From Microbacterium halotolerans (GTDB lineage: Bacteria > Actinomycetota > Actinomycetes > Actinomycetales > Microbacteriaceae): a DNA stretch of 64,000 nucleotides. The notes under the pieces are model-generated. The model worked only from the letters and a program-made list of their open reading frames with translations. It made no database searches and had not been told where the DNA came from. Shown here one piece after another: positions 1 through 9,358 of the stretch (position 1 is its first letter; the number at the start of each line of letters is the position of its first letter). The position numbers and the translations under genes were made by a program. The stretch covers positions 1,499,889 to 1,563,888 of the forward strand of contig NZ_KZ984051.1 of NCBI RefSeq assembly GCF_003569805.1. The letters run 5' to 3'.

Positions 1-20
1 GGCGCATTCTGCTGCGGCGA

Positions 21-60
21 TTGACACGTCTCGGCGGAGGTGTCACAGTACCCAGTATCA
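21..60 (+). promoter_or_regulatory. Possible promoter/operator of the liv-type operon
   Basis: A TTGACA hexamer at 21-26 is a perfect -35 consensus, but no equally good -10 box lies 16-18 nt downstream, so the promoter call is tentative. TGACAC at 22-27 is mirrored by GTGTCA shortly downstream, which could be a regulator site. The first gene starts at 131 with a purine-rich stretch (GAGGGAG) just upstream. Confidence 0.3.
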
Positions 61-130
61 GTTTAGCTGAAAGACATCCGGATCCAGCGTCGGACACCGG
101 ATGAGACGCACGTGAGCGAGGGAGCTCCAG

Positions 131-916
131 ATGTCGACTGAAGCCGGAACGGAGCCGTTGTTGCGCGTTCGCGACGTCGAACTGTCCTTCGGAGGGCTGC
201 GAGTGCTCTCCGACGTCGCGCTCGACGTGCACGCCGGTACGATCCACGGGCTGCTCGGTCCCAACGGCGCGGGCAAGACGTCGCTGTTCAACTGCATCAG
301 CGGGCTGTACCGCCCGCAGCGGGGGAGCATCGCGCTGTCCGGCGATGAGCTTCTCGCCCATCCGGCGCATCAGCTCTCGGGCCTCGGTCTCTCGCGCACG
401 TTCCAGCACCCGACGCTCGACCAGCACCTGACCGTGCTGGAGAACGTGATGGTCGGGGCGCAGAGCCACATGGCGGGGGGATTCTTCAGCGGCGCGCTCC
501 GCCTGCCGGGGGTGAGACGGGATGAGAAGCGCGTGCGCACCCAGGCGATGGACCTGCTGGCGTGGACCGGCCTCGCCGACCAGGCGGACGAGACGCCCGG
601 ATCGCTGCCCTACGGCAACCAGAAGCTCGTCGAGCTCGCGCGCGCCGTCGTGTCGCGACCGAAGCTGCTGCTCCTCGACGAACCGGCCGGCGGGCTCTCA
701 CATCAGGAGATCGACGAGCTGGCGCAGTGCATCCGGTCGCTCAGGGACGAATGGGGGATGACGATCCTGCTCGTCGAGCACCACCTCGGCTTCGTCGGCG
801 ACATCACCGACATGGTCGACATCCTCGTCGAGGGGAACAACATCATCACCGCGCCGGCCGCGGAGGCGCAGAGGGACCCCGCGGTGATCAAGGCGTACTT
901 GGGGCAGGCCGTATGA
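131..916 (+). CDS. livG: Branched-chain-type ABC transporter ATP-binding protein (LivG-like)
   Basis: One of two ATPases energising a HAAT-family importer for branched-chain amino acids or other small organic solutes; it acts at the inner face of the membrane. The 261-residue protein has the Walker A motif GPNGAGKTS near residue 43, a Walker B LLLLDEPAGG near residue 178 and an H-loop (VEHH) near residue 218. The C-terminal VIKAYLG is typical of the LivG subfamily. The signature motif is weak (YGNQKLVELARA), as is common in LivG proteins. It is the first gene of a five-gene operon and its stop overlaps the next start (ATGA). The substrate cannot be read from the ATPase. Confidence 0.9.
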   Translation: MSTEAGTEPLLRVRDVELSFGGLRVLSDVALDVHAGTIHGLLGPNGAGKTSLFNCISGLYRPQRGSIALSGDELLAHPAHQLSGLGLSRTFQHPTLDQHLTVLENVMVGAQSHMAGGFFSGALRLPGVRRDEKRVRTQAMDLLAWTGLADQADETPGSLPYGNQKLVELARAVVSRPKLLLLDEPAGGLSHQEIDELAQCIRSLRDEWGMTILLVEHHLGFVGDITDMVDILVEGNNIITAPAAEAQRDPAVIKAYLGQAV

Positions 917-1632
917 CGCTCCTGGAACTGGCCGACGTGCACGCCTCGTACGCGGGAGGGAACCGGGTGCTGCACGGCGTCTCCCTGCGGGTGGACGAGG
1001 GTGGCGTCACAACGCTGCTCGGCGCCAACGGTGCGGGGAAGACCACGACCCTGCGGGCCATCTGCGGCATGGTCGGGCGTCGAGGCACGATCCAGTTCGA
1101 CGGCCGCGATCTCACTCACATGCGCGCCGACAGGGTCGCCCGCCTCGGCATCGCGCACGTGCCGCAGGGGCGAGGCACGCTGACCGGGCTCACCGTGCGC
1201 GAGAACCTCGACGCAGGCGCCGCTCTGCGCAGGGACCGCACCCAGGTCAGGAAGGACCTGGACTTCTACCTCGAGCTGTTTCCCCGCCTCGCCGAGCGGG
1301 GCAAGCAGAAGGGCGGCAGCCTCTCCGGCGGCGAGCAGCAGATGCTCGCCATCGCCAGGGCGCTGATGGGGGCGCCGCGGCTCGTGCTGCTCGACGAGCC
1401 GTCACTCGGCCTGGCGCCGAAGGTCACCGGCGAGGTGTTCGAGACGATCTCGACGCTGCGGCGCGAGACGGGCGTGGCGATGCTGATCGTCGAGCAGAAC
1501 CCCGCGCTGGTCCTCGACATGGCCGACGACGTGATCGTTCTCGAGAACGGACGCGTCGCGGCGGCCGGAACTCCTGCAGAGCTCTCGGCGCAGGACGCCA
1601 TCCGACGCGCATATCTGGGAGGCGGGGAATGA
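913..1632 (+). CDS. livF: Branched-chain-type ABC transporter ATP-binding protein (LivF-like)
   Basis: Second ATPase of the same importer, 239 residues. The start at 913 is chosen because it gives the usual LivF N-terminus and a 4-nt ATGA overlap with livG; the frame is open much further upstream but that part is only antisense-like filler. Walker A is GANGAGKTT, the signature is LSGGEQQMLAIARAL, Walker B is LVLLDEPSLGLAP, and the H-loop lies in VEQN. The LAPKV stretch after Walker B and the C-terminal AYLGGGE are LivF hallmarks. It is translationally coupled to the permease gene downstream by another ATGA overlap. Confidence 0.92.
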   Translation: MTLLELADVHASYAGGNRVLHGVSLRVDEGGVTTLLGANGAGKTTTLRAICGMVGRRGTIQFDGRDLTHMRADRVARLGIAHVPQGRGTLTGLTVRENLDAGAALRRDRTQVRKDLDFYLELFPRLAERGKQKGGSLSGGEQQMLAIARALMGAPRLVLLDEPSLGLAPKVTGEVFETISTLRRETGVAMLIVEQNPALVLDMADDVIVLENGRVAAAGTPAELSAQDAIRRAYLGGGE

Positions 1633-2510
1633 CCGCGGCACTGCAGCAGGTGATGGACGGTCTCGCGACAGGGTCCATCTACGCGGCACTGGCGCTCGCG
1701 CTCGTGCTCGTTCACCAGTCGACGGGCGTTGTGAACTTCTCCCAGGGGACCATGGGCGCCTTCGGCGCGTACCTCGCATGGACGATGTGGAGCATCGGGG
1801 TGCCGGTGGGGGCTGCGGTCCTCATCGCGGTCGTCGTCTCCGTGCCGTTCGGCGCCGCCACAGAGAGGTTCGTGGTCCGTCGGCTGTACGGCAAGCATCC
1901 CCTCACGCTGATCGTCATCACTGTCGGCATGCTCATTGCGCTGACCGGCATCATCAGCCTCATCTGGGGCCACGGTGCGAAGCAGTTCCCCTCGATGTTC
2001 CCTGAGGGAGTCGTACGGATCGCCGGGGTGGCCGTCACGTTCGAGAGCATCGGGAACCTGGCGATCCTGGCCGTCGTCGTGCTGCTGATGCAGTACGTCT
2101 TCATGCGGACCCGGTTCGGCCTGGTGATGCGGTGCGTCGCCGACAACCGCGAGTCGAGCTCGCTTCTGGGCATCCCCACCGGTCAGCTTCTGATGGTCGG
2201 GTGGGGAATGGCCGCGGCGTTCGGGACCCTGGCCGCCTGCCTGATCGCGCCGCGCGTGTTCCTGAGCCCCACCATGATGGACACCGTCCTGATCTACGCA
2301 CTCTCGGCCGCCATCCTCGGCGGACTGAACAGTCCGCTCGGCGCCGTGGTGGCGGCTCTGGCGATCGGCGTCGTGGAGAATCTCGCGGCGACGTACGTCC
2401 CGGTCGTCGGAACGGACCTGAAGATCGTCGTTCCGCTCGTGCTGATGGCGATCATCCTGGTCTTCCGGCCCCAGGGCCTGTTCGGAACGAAGGAACTGGT
2501 GCGCGTATGA
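1629..2510 (+). CDS. livH: Branched-chain-type ABC transporter permease (LivH-like)
   Basis: Integral membrane permease, 293 residues with about eight hydrophobic segments. The N-terminus carries the LivH hallmark GLATGSIYAALALALVLV followed by NFSQGTMGAFGAYLAW. The C-terminal LGGLNSPLGAVVAALAIGVVENL and VLVFRPQGLFG motifs are also typical. It would pair with LivM to form the translocation channel. Its start overlaps livF and its stop overlaps livM, each by 4 nt, so the operon is tightly coupled. Confidence 0.92.
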   Translation: MTAALQQVMDGLATGSIYAALALALVLVHQSTGVVNFSQGTMGAFGAYLAWTMWSIGVPVGAAVLIAVVVSVPFGAATERFVVRRLYGKHPLTLIVITVGMLIALTGIISLIWGHGAKQFPSMFPEGVVRIAGVAVTFESIGNLAILAVVVLLMQYVFMRTRFGLVMRCVADNRESSSLLGIPTGQLLMVGWGMAAAFGTLAACLIAPRVFLSPTMMDTVLIYALSAAILGGLNSPLGAVVAALAIGVVENLAATYVPVVGTDLKIVVPLVLMAIILVFRPQGLFGTKELVRV

Positions 2511-3559
2511 ATCGGTCAGTCGTGATCACCAAGTGGGCCGTCGGTGCCGTCGTCGCGGTTGGCCTGCTGCTCTTCCCGCTGAACGCCTCGCCGTATGCCA
2601 CGCTGCAGCTCTCGCTCGCCGCCGCCTACGCCGTCGCCCTCCTCGGGCTGAGCATCGTGACAGGGCACGCGGGCCAGATCTCCCTCGCGCAGGCGGCCTT
2701 CTTCGGGCTCGGCGCCTACTCCGCCGCCATTTTCGCGAACCTCGGAGTGCCCGCGGCGGTCGCCTTCGTGGCGGCCTGCCTGATCCCCGGGCTCCTCGGC
2801 CTCATCGTCGCCTTCCCCGTTGTGAAGCTGCACGGTCACTCCCTGGCACTGATCACACTCGCCCTCTCTCTCATCGCCGTGCCGATCGCCATCCGGCTCA
2901 AGTCGCTCACCGGTGCTACGCGCGGCCTGCGCGCCGACATCGGCGAGGCGCCGGCGTGGTCGGGGCTTGCGCGCGACCAGTGGGGCTTCTACGTGACCGT
3001 CATCGTTGCGGCGCTGCTGTTCCTCGTGGCGCGCAACATGGTCAAGGGCAAGATGGGCAGGGCGCTCGCGCTGGTGCGCACGAATGAAGTGGTCGGTGCG
3101 TCCATGGGCGTGCCGATCCGCCGATACAAGATCCTCGCCTTCGCGATCTCCGCCTCGTTCGGCGGCGCAGGCGGGTTCCTGTTCGTGTACAACAGCCAGT
3201 ACGTCTCGCCCGACACCTTGGGCTTCCTGCTGGGGATCACCCTGCTGGCATCGCTGGTCATCGGGGGGATGCGCAGCCTGGTGGGGCCCGTGATCGGCGC
3301 CCTGTTCTACGTGTACGTTCCGACGATCGCCGGTTCGGTCAGCCCCGAGCAGTCGGCGCTGATCTACGGCATCGTGCTCGTCCTGGTCGTGCTCTTCGTA
3401 CCCGGCGGAATCGCCGGAGGGCTGGCACTGCTGCCGCGCCTCATCGCGCGACGACGACGCACCGGGGAGGCGACCGCAGCCGCCGAGCGCGTGCGGGCGC
3501 CGCTCCCGCCGAAGGAGTCACCCGAACCCGTCCATATGCACCATGGAGGACAACAATGA
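2507..3559 (+). CDS. livM: Branched-chain-type ABC transporter permease (LivM-like)
   Basis: Second permease, 350 residues. The start at 2507 overlaps the livH stop by 4 nt and gives a normal length; an open frame continues upstream inside livH but is not credible. Motifs typical of LivM are LSIVTGHAGQISLAQAAFFGLGAY near residue 48, and the C-terminal VLVLFVPGGIAGGL. The last about 45 residues are a charged, His-containing cytoplasmic tail (ending HMHHGGQQ) that varies in the family. The gene overlaps the binding-protein gene by 4 nt. Confidence 0.92.
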   Translation: MNRSVVITKWAVGAVVAVGLLLFPLNASPYATLQLSLAAAYAVALLGLSIVTGHAGQISLAQAAFFGLGAYSAAIFANLGVPAAVAFVAACLIPGLLGLIVAFPVVKLHGHSLALITLALSLIAVPIAIRLKSLTGATRGLRADIGEAPAWSGLARDQWGFYVTVIVAALLFLVARNMVKGKMGRALALVRTNEVVGASMGVPIRRYKILAFAISASFGGAGGFLFVYNSQYVSPDTLGFLLGITLLASLVIGGMRSLVGPVIGALFYVYVPTIAGSVSPEQSALIYGIVLVLVVLFVPGGIAGGLALLPRLIARRRRTGEATAAAERVRAPLPPKESPEPVHMHHGGQQ

Positions 3560-4821
3560 ACACCGCGACCAGTCGCCTCATCACCGGGATCGCCGCAGTC
3601 GGCATCGCCGGTCTGGTCCTGTCGGCCTGCTCCCGGCCGCCGTCGACAGGAGAGGGCGAGGGCCAGGGAACGGTCACCGCCTCGCCCGGAATCACCGACG
3701 ACACCATCAGGATCGGCTCCAGCCTTCCCCTTTCCGGACCGCTCTCGCGCAACGGCGAGACGCAGCTGGCGTCGATGCAGGCCTACGTCGACGCGCTCAA
3801 CACCGACGGCGGCGTGACGATGGGTGACGGCAAGACGCGCGAGGTGGAGTTCGTCTACTACGACGACGCATACGACCCCTCCAGGCTCGTTCAGAACTTC
3901 CAGCGTCTGGTCGATCAGGACCAGGTGTTCGCCACCTACGGAATGTTCGGCACCGCGTCGAACCTCGCTGTGATGCCGACCGCCAATGATCTCGAGGTGC
4001 CGCAGGTCTTCCTCGGCACCGGCGCCGCCGCCTTCAGCGAGGACCGCGAGGCGAACCCGTACACCCTGGGATGGTGGCCCACCTATCAGAACGAGGCGGC
4101 CACCTTCGGCGAGTACCTCGTCTCGTTGGACGAGCCGATGACGGTCGCCTTCCTCGCGCAGAACGACGACCAGGGCGAGGCCTACCTGGAGGGGCTGACC
4201 TCGGCCATCGAGGGCTCGCAGGTCGAGCTCGTCGATCAGGCGTCATTCAGCTCGACGGACACGGTCTACGACAGCCAGGTATCGGCGCTGGCCGCCAGCG
4301 AGGCCGACGCCTTCTTCTCCGGCGTGAACGTGCCGTCGGCACAGACGGCCGTGCTCGAGAAGCTCGGCGACCTGCAGTGGTCGCCGGTCACCTACCTCCC
4401 GATCGTCTCCGCGGCGCCGGATGTCGTACGCGAGGCGAGCGCGGGCGACTACCTGCCCGACCTCTACTCCGGCGCCTTCACCAAGTGGCCGTGCTCGCCC
4501 GCCGATGAGGGCGACGAAGACGTGCAGAACTACCTGGACGCCATGGCGGAGTACTCACCGGACGTGGAGGCGTGCTACATCAACACGATCTTCGGATGGG
4601 CGATGGCCGACACTCTGACGAAGGCGCTGGAGGCCACCCAGGAGCCGACGCGTGAGTCGTTCATGGAGGCGATCGCGGGCCTGCAGACGGATGAGATCTC
4701 GCTGATGCACGACGACCTCACCTTCGACGGCGGCGACTTCGGCAGCCCGCCGATCGCCGACCTCGCCGTGCGCAAGTGGGAACCCGCCGACGACGACTGG
4801 ACGACGGCCGACCTCGGCTGA
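3556..4821 (+). CDS. ABC transporter substrate-binding lipoprotein (LivK/Peripla_BP_6 type)
   Basis: Extracytoplasmic solute receptor of the liv-type importer, 421 residues. The N-terminus is a lipoprotein signal: a positive start, a hydrophobic stretch and the lipobox LSAC, with Cys near residue 25 as the lipidated residue. The mature part begins with DTIRIGSSLPLSGPLSRNG, the usual type I (Leu/Ile/Val-binding) fold entry, and the FATYGMFGTASNLAVMPTAN region matches the family. The adjacent aldehyde dehydrogenase and the aromatic genes 11 kb away allow substrates other than amino acids, but the sequence does not decide this. Confidence 0.88.
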   Translation: MNTATSRLITGIAAVGIAGLVLSACSRPPSTGEGEGQGTVTASPGITDDTIRIGSSLPLSGPLSRNGETQLASMQAYVDALNTDGGVTMGDGKTREVEFVYYDDAYDPSRLVQNFQRLVDQDQVFATYGMFGTASNLAVMPTANDLEVPQVFLGTGAAAFSEDREANPYTLGWWPTYQNEAATFGEYLVSLDEPMTVAFLAQNDDQGEAYLEGLTSAIEGSQVELVDQASFSSTDTVYDSQVSALAASEADAFFSGVNVPSAQTAVLEKLGDLQWSPVTYLPIVSAAPDVVREASAGDYLPDLYSGAFTKWPCSPADEGDEDVQNYLDAMAEYSPDVEACYINTIFGWAMADTLTKALEATQEPTRESFMEAIAGLQTDEISLMHDDLTFDGGDFGSPPIADLAVRKWEPADDDWTTADLG

Positions 4822-4831
4822 GTCCGTGCCC

Positions 4832-4900
4832 CGCCGCTCACGTGCGGCGAACTGCCGCTTCGACGCAGCAATAGGGGCGATTCGTCGCACCTGAGCGGCG
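4832..4900. repeat. Palindromic intergenic repeat, copy A
   Basis: A 69-bp imperfect palindrome lies between the binding-protein gene and the aldehyde dehydrogenase gene. The outer arms are 4832-4846 and 4886-4900 (14 of 15 bases complementary), with further pairing inward. It shares its arm core (GCTCAGGTGCG / CGCACCTGAGC, with one change here) and its inner TGCCGCT block with the element at 6411-6480, so the two are copies of one repeat. It could act as a terminator or mRNA-stabilising hairpin. Confidence 0.6.
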
Positions 4901-4926
4901 ATGCACTGAGATGAACAAGGAGAATC

Positions 4927-6390
4927 ATGGCAGGGATCGAGTTGCCCGAGATCACACCTCGACTGTGGATCGGAGGGCGATGGTGCGACGCGGTGAACGG
5001 CGGCCGGATGGACGTGATCGATCCGTCGACCGGAGAGGTCGTCATTCGGGTCGCCGACGGCGCAGCGGCGGATGTCGAGGCGGCAGTGGCCGCGGCGCGG
5101 AAGGCGTTCGACGATGGCGCGTGGTCGCGTATCCCCGCGCGTGAGCGCTCGCGGGTGCTGCTGCGGATCGCGGCAGGCATGCGCGAGCGCAGCGAGGAGC
5201 TCGCCGCAGCCGAGAGCATCGACGTCGGCAAGCCGATCTCCCTCGCCCGCGCTGTCGATGTGAACAATACGGCCGACTCGTTCGAGTACTACGCGGCACT
5301 CGCACAGCAGCTCGACGGCGCCACCCGCGACGTGCCGGCCCCCGCCTTCGCATACACGCGCACCGAACCGCGCGGTGTCGTCGGGGCGATCACGCCGTTC
5401 AACTTCCCGATCATCCTGTCGAGCTCGAAGATCGCGCCGGCGCTCGCCGCGGGGAACACGATCGTGCACAAACCAGCACCGCAGACCCCGCTGAGCGCCC
5501 TGCTGATGGCGGAGATCCTCCGCGATGCGGGAGTTCCCGACGGGGTGTACAACGTGGTCACCGGTGCGGGCCCCGAACTGGGCGACGCGCTGGTGACGCA
5601 CTCGGATGTCGACATGGTCGTGTTCACGGGGTCGACGAAGGTGGGCCGGATCGTCGCCAGGAACGCGGGGGAGCACCTGAAGCCGGTTGTGGCGGAGCTC
5701 GGCGGCAACGCGGCGAACATCGTGTTCGCCGACGCGGATCTCGACAAGGCCATCGGCGCGGTGATCAACGCGTTCGTGTTCAACACCGGGCAGTTCTGCA
5801 TGGCAGGGCCCCGCCTGCTCGTGGAGCGTTCGATCCATGACACGGTCGTGGGGATCCTTCGCGACGCGGTCGGGAACGTGCCGCTCGGCAGACCGAGCGA
5901 CCCCGAGACGGTGATCGGACCGCTGGCGAGTGCCGACCAGCTCAGACGCGTCGAAGAGATGGTGCGGGATGCCGTCGCATCCGGCGGCGAGATCGTCACC
6001 GGTGGGGAGCGCATCGAGCTCGACGGCGGCTACTACTATCCTCCGACCGTGATCTCGGGCCTCGATCAGAACGCCCTCGCGGTGCGCGAGGAGGTGTTCG
6101 GTCCGGTGCTGACCGTGCAGCCCTTCGACACCGAGGAAGAGGCGATCGCACTCGCGAACGGAACGGCATACGGGCTCGCCTCCGGCGTGCAGACCACCGA
6201 CATCAGCCGCGCCCACCGTGTCTCAGCGCGGCTCGAGGCCGGCATCGTATGGGTGAACGGCTGGGCGATGCTCGACGCATCGATGCCGTTCGGCGGAGTG
6301 AAGGACTCCGGATGGGGCCGCGAGAACGGCCCGGAGGCCCTCGCCTCCTACACCCGCACGAAGTCGGTCCTGATCGGGCTGGAGGAGTAG
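4927..6390 (+). CDS. NAD(P)-dependent aldehyde dehydrogenase
   Basis: Oxidises an aldehyde to the carboxylate with NAD(P)+; 487 residues, normal for the ALDH superfamily. The general-base Glu257 lies in VVAELGGN and the catalytic Cys291 in FNTGQFCMAG. The nucleotide-binding FTGSTKVG is at 233-240, and the terminal MPFGGVKDSGWGRENG is standard. The start follows an AAGGAGAATC ribosome-binding site. It resembles betaine-, aminobutyraldehyde- and vanillin-type dehydrogenases; the substrate is unknown. It is bracketed by two copies of an intergenic repeat (4832-4900, 6411-6480), which separates it from the liv operon and suggests its own transcript end. Confidence 0.88.
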   Translation: MAGIELPEITPRLWIGGRWCDAVNGGRMDVIDPSTGEVVIRVADGAAADVEAAVAAARKAFDDGAWSRIPARERSRVLLRIAAGMRERSEELAAAESIDVGKPISLARAVDVNNTADSFEYYAALAQQLDGATRDVPAPAFAYTRTEPRGVVGAITPFNFPIILSSSKIAPALAAGNTIVHKPAPQTPLSALLMAEILRDAGVPDGVYNVVTGAGPELGDALVTHSDVDMVVFTGSTKVGRIVARNAGEHLKPVVAELGGNAANIVFADADLDKAIGAVINAFVFNTGQFCMAGPRLLVERSIHDTVVGILRDAVGNVPLGRPSDPETVIGPLASADQLRRVEEMVRDAVASGGEIVTGGERIELDGGYYYPPTVISGLDQNALAVREEVFGPVLTVQPFDTEEEAIALANGTAYGLASGVQTTDISRAHRVSARLEAGIVWVNGWAMLDASMPFGGVKDSGWGRENGPEALASYTRTKSVLIGLEE

Positions 6391-6400
6391 CTCCACCCAG

Positions 6401-6490
6401 CCCGCCTCGACGCTGCTCAGGTGCGGGAACGTGCCGCTGAAACGGCGTTCAAGCGGCAATTCACCGTACCTGAGCAGCGAGGCGGGCACA
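6401..6490. repeat. Palindromic intergenic repeat, copy B, likely bidirectional terminator
   Basis: A long imperfect hairpin lies between the convergent aldehyde dehydrogenase and mmsB genes. The core arms at 6411-6422 and 6469-6480 pair perfectly (CGCTGCTCAGGT against ACCTGAGCAGCG). Outer GCCCGCCTCG at 6400-6409 also pairs with the right flank after a 3-nt bulge. An inner TGCCGCT/AGCGGCA stem follows. Its position suits a two-way terminator and its sequence matches copy A at 4832-4900. Confidence 0.6.
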
Positions 6491-6492
6491 CG

Positions 6493-7716
6493 TCAGCGCG
6501 TGGCGCCGGCGCGACGCTTGTTGTAGATGTCGAAGGCCACCGCGAGCAGCAGCACGAGGCCCTTGATGATCTGCTGGGCCGACTGGGGCACGCCCATCAG
6601 CTGCATACCGTTGGTCATGACAGCCATGACCAGACCGCCGACGAGAGCACCGCCGACACGGCCCACGCCGCCCATGGTGGACGCACCGCCGATGAAGCAG
6701 GCCGCGATCACATCGAGCTCGAACATGTTGCCCATACCGGGCTGCGCACCGTTGGATCGCGACGAGAACACCGCCGCGGCGATGCCGGTGAGCATCCCCA
6801 TGTTCACGAAGATCCAGAAGTTGACGCTCTTGACGTTCACACCCGACAGGCGCGCCGCAGACAGATTGCCGCCGACGGAGTAGACGTGGCGCCCGAACAC
6901 CGTGCGGTTCGTGACCACCTGGTACACCAGGATGAGCACGGCCACGATGATCAGCACGAGCGGGAATCCGCGGTTGTAGGCGAGCGCCCACGCGAAGGCG
7001 AGCAGCACGACCGAGACCGACACGATCTTCAGGATGAACAGGGTCATCGACTCGACGGGCTGGTTGTAGCCGAGACGGGTGCGGCGACTGCGCCACGCGC
7101 TGACGATCACACCCGTGACCGCGAACACGCCGATCAGCAGCGTGAACACGTCGACGGTCTGCGCAACGGATTTCAGACCCTCGCCCTGGCCGACCACGAT
7201 CTCGCCGAAGACCGGATCGACGAACCCGCTCGCGACCTCTCGATAGGCGTGCGGGAACGGCGACAGCGACACGTTGTCGAGCACGAGCCAGGTCAGGCCG
7301 CGGAACAGCAGCATGCCGGCGAGGGTCACGATGAACGCCGGGATCCCGACGAAGGCGACCCAGAACCCCTGCCACACCCCGACGACGATGCCCGTGATGA
7401 TCGCGGCGATGACGCCGACCCACCACGGCAGGCCCATCCGGATGACGAGCACGGCTGACACAGCCGACGCGAACGCGAGCACAGAGCCGACCGACAGGTC
7501 GATGTGACCGCCCACGATCACGAGGATCATGCCGAGCGCCATGATCAGGATGTGCGCGTTCTGCAGCACGATGTTGGTCACGTTCTCCGGGCTGAGCAGC
7601 GTGCCGTTCGTCAGCACAGTGAACAGCACGATGATCGCGACGAACGCGATGTAGATGCCGGACGTACGTAGGTTGTGAGTGAGGAGGTTCTTGGCCTCAG
7701 TCAGCACGTTGTTCAT
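6493..7716 (-). CDS. mmsB: Multiple-monosaccharide ABC transporter permease (MmsB/GguB type)
   Basis: Membrane permease of a CUT2-family sugar importer, 407 residues with about ten hydrophobic segments. The start at 7716 overlaps the ATPase stop (ATGA) and gives the normal N-terminus [20 protein letters not shown]. The family block [14 protein letters not shown] lies near residue 72, and the C-terminal [25 protein letters not shown] is typical of XylH/GguB/MmsB proteins. The gene closes the operon chvE-mmsA-mmsB. Confidence 0.9.
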   Translation of the reverse strand: MNNVLTEAKNLLTHNLRTSGIYIAFVAIIVLFTVLTNGTLLSPENVTNIVLQNAHILIMALGMILVIVGGHIDLSVGSVLAFASAVSAVLVIRMGLPWWVGVIAAIITGIVVGVWQGFWVAFVGIPAFIVTLAGMLLFRGLTWLVLDNVSLSPFPHAYREVASGFVDPVFGEIVVGQGEGLKSVAQTVDVFTLLIGVFAVTGVIVSAWRSRRTRLGYNQPVESMTLFILKIVSVSVVLLAFAWALAYNRGFPLVLIIVAVLILVYQVVTNRTVFGRHVYSVGGNLSAARLSGVNVKSVNFWIFVNMGMLTGIAAAVFSSRSNGAQPGMGNMFELDVIAACFIGGASTMGGVGRVGGALVGGLVMAVMTNGMQLMGVPQSAQQIIKGLVLLLAVAFDIYNKRRAGATR

Positions 7717-9266
7717 GCTGCGGTCTCCTTCGCGGAAGTGCTTTCGATTGTCATGAGGCCCATCAGCTTCTCCTGCGTCGCCTCGGTGGCGGGAAGCTGG
7801 CCCGTGATGCGCCCGTAGGCGAGAGAGTAGATGCGGTCGGACAGCCCGAGCAGCTCTGGCAGCTCGCTCGAGACGACGATGACCGCCTTGCCTGCGGCCG
7901 CGAGCGCGCCGATGATCTCGTAGATCTCGTACTTCGCCCCCACGTCGATGCCGCGGGTGGGCTCGTCGAGGATGAGCACGTCGGGGTCGGTGTACAGCCA
8001 CTTCGACAGCACGACCTTCTGCTGGTTCCCGCCGGAGAGGTTGCCCACCACCTGCGCGACCGTCGGAGACTTGATGTTCAGATCGCGGCGGTACTGCTCC
8101 GCGATCTTGATCTCCTCGTTGCCGTTGACGAAGACCGATGCGGTCGAGAGCTTGCCGAGCGCCGACGATGAGACGTTCGTCTTGATGTCGCTGATCAGGT
8201 TCAGCCCGTACGTCTTACGGTCCTCCGAAACGTACGCGATCCTGTTCGCGATCGCGTCCTTTACCGTGCGCGTCGAGATCTCCTTGCCGTGCAGGAACAC
8301 CTTCCCTGACGTGTCGCGTCCGTAGCTGCGGCCGAAGACGCTCATCATGAACTCGGTGCGTCCGGCGCCCATCAGACCGGCGATGCCGACGATCTCGCCT
8401 GCACGCACCGAGATCGAGGCGTCGTCGACGACGATGCGCCCCGGTTGGGTGGGATGCGAGACGTGCCAGTTCTCGACGCGGAAGATCTCCTCGCCGATCT
8501 TCGGGGTGCGCTCGGGGAAGCGGCTCTCGAGCGCGCGCCCGACCATGCCCTGGATGATCCGGTCCTGCGTCGCATCCGGACCGTGCATATCGATCGTCTC
8601 GATCGTCTCGCCGTCGCGGATGATCGTCGTCGAGTCGGCGATGTCGACGATCTCACCGAGCTTGTGACTGATGATGATGCACGTGATGCCCTGCTCGCGC
8701 AGGTCGCGCAGCAGGCCGAGCAGATGCTCGGAGTCGTTGTCGTTGAGTGCGGCCGTCGGCTCGTCGAGGATCAGCAGCTTCACGTCCTTCGTGAGCGCCT
8801 TCGCGATCTCGACGAGCTGCTGCTTGCCGACGCCGAGCTGACCGATCGGGGTCGTCGGGTTCTCGTGCAGGCCGACCCGCTCCAGCAGCTTCGCCGCCTC
8901 GGCGTTGGCCTCGTGCCAGTCGATGAGCCCGCCGCGCACGATCTCGTTGCCGAGGAACAGGTTCTCCGTCACCGACAGGGCCGGCACGAGTGCGAGCTCC
9001 TGATGGATGATGACGATGCCAGCGCGCTCGGAGTCCTTGATGGCGCCGAACCTCTGCGCGCCGCCGTCGAAGACGATCTGGCCGTCGAACGTGCCGTGCG
9101 GGTACACACCCGAGAGCACCTTCATGAGGGTTGATTTTCCCGCGCCGTTCTCGCCGCAGATCGCGTGGATCTCGCCTCGTTCGACGCTGAGGCTCACGTC
9201 CTTGAGAACCTTGACGCCGGGAAAGTTCTTGGTGATGTTGCGCATCTCGAGGATCGCGTCAGACAT
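7713..9266 (-). CDS. mmsA: Multiple-monosaccharide ABC transporter ATP-binding protein (MmsA/GguA type)
   Basis: Duplicated ATPase of a CUT2 sugar importer, 517 residues with two ABC domains. The first has [24 protein letters not shown] and [11 protein letters not shown]. The second has the degenerate P-loop GLMGAGRTE, followed by [15 protein letters not shown] and [20 protein letters not shown]. The start at 9266 is preferred over an upstream ATG at 9281 because AGGAG lies 6 nt in front of it. It couples to mmsB by ATGA overlap. A close paralogue lies divergently at 10701-12227. Confidence 0.92.
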   Translation of the reverse strand: MSDAILEMRNITKNFPGVKVLKDVSLSVERGEIHAICGENGAGKSTLMKVLSGVYPHGTFDGQIVFDGGAQRFGAIKDSERAGIVIIHQELALVPALSVTENLFLGNEIVRGGLIDWHEANAEAAKLLERVGLHENPTTPIGQLGVGKQQLVEIAKALTKDVKLLILDEPTAALNDNDSEHLLGLLRDLREQGITCIIISHKLGEIVDIADSTTIIRDGETIETIDMHGPDATQDRIIQGMVGRALESRFPERTPKIGEEIFRVENWHVSHPTQPGRIVVDDASISVRAGEIVGIAGLMGAGRTEFMMSVFGRSYGRDTSGKVFLHGKEISTRTVKDAIANRIAYVSEDRKTYGLNLISDIKTNVSSSALGKLSTASVFVNGNEEIKIAEQYRRDLNIKSPTVAQVVGNLSGGNQQKVVLSKWLYTDPDVLILDEPTRGIDVGAKYEIYEIIGALAAAGKAVIVVSSELPELLGLSDRIYSLAYGRITGQLPATEATQEKLMGLMTIESTSAKETAA

Positions 9267-9305
9267 CGCTGCTCCTGTCATTCGTTGGCAGAATCGATTC
9301 GGGCC

Positions 9306-9345
9306 GCACTGGCGGGGTCGCCGCGTGCGACGACCCCGCCAGTGC
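9306..9345 (-). terminator. Intercistronic hairpin between chvE and mmsA
   Basis: A perfect 15-bp inverted repeat (9306-9320 and 9331-9345) with a 10-nt loop sits in the gap between the binding-protein stop and the mmsA start. No U-tract follows on the minus strand. In such operons an intercistronic hairpin usually protects or partly terminates the mRNA, so that more receptor than transporter is made; that role is inferred from position here. Confidence 0.65.
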
Positions 9346-9358
9346 TCAGCGCGCGTAA

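Noticed and set aside
4555..6216. 553-codon minus-strand frame opposite the aldehyde dehydrogenase
   Set aside because: Antisense shadow rich in Arg/His/Asp; it runs across the end of one gene into another and lacks any family motif.
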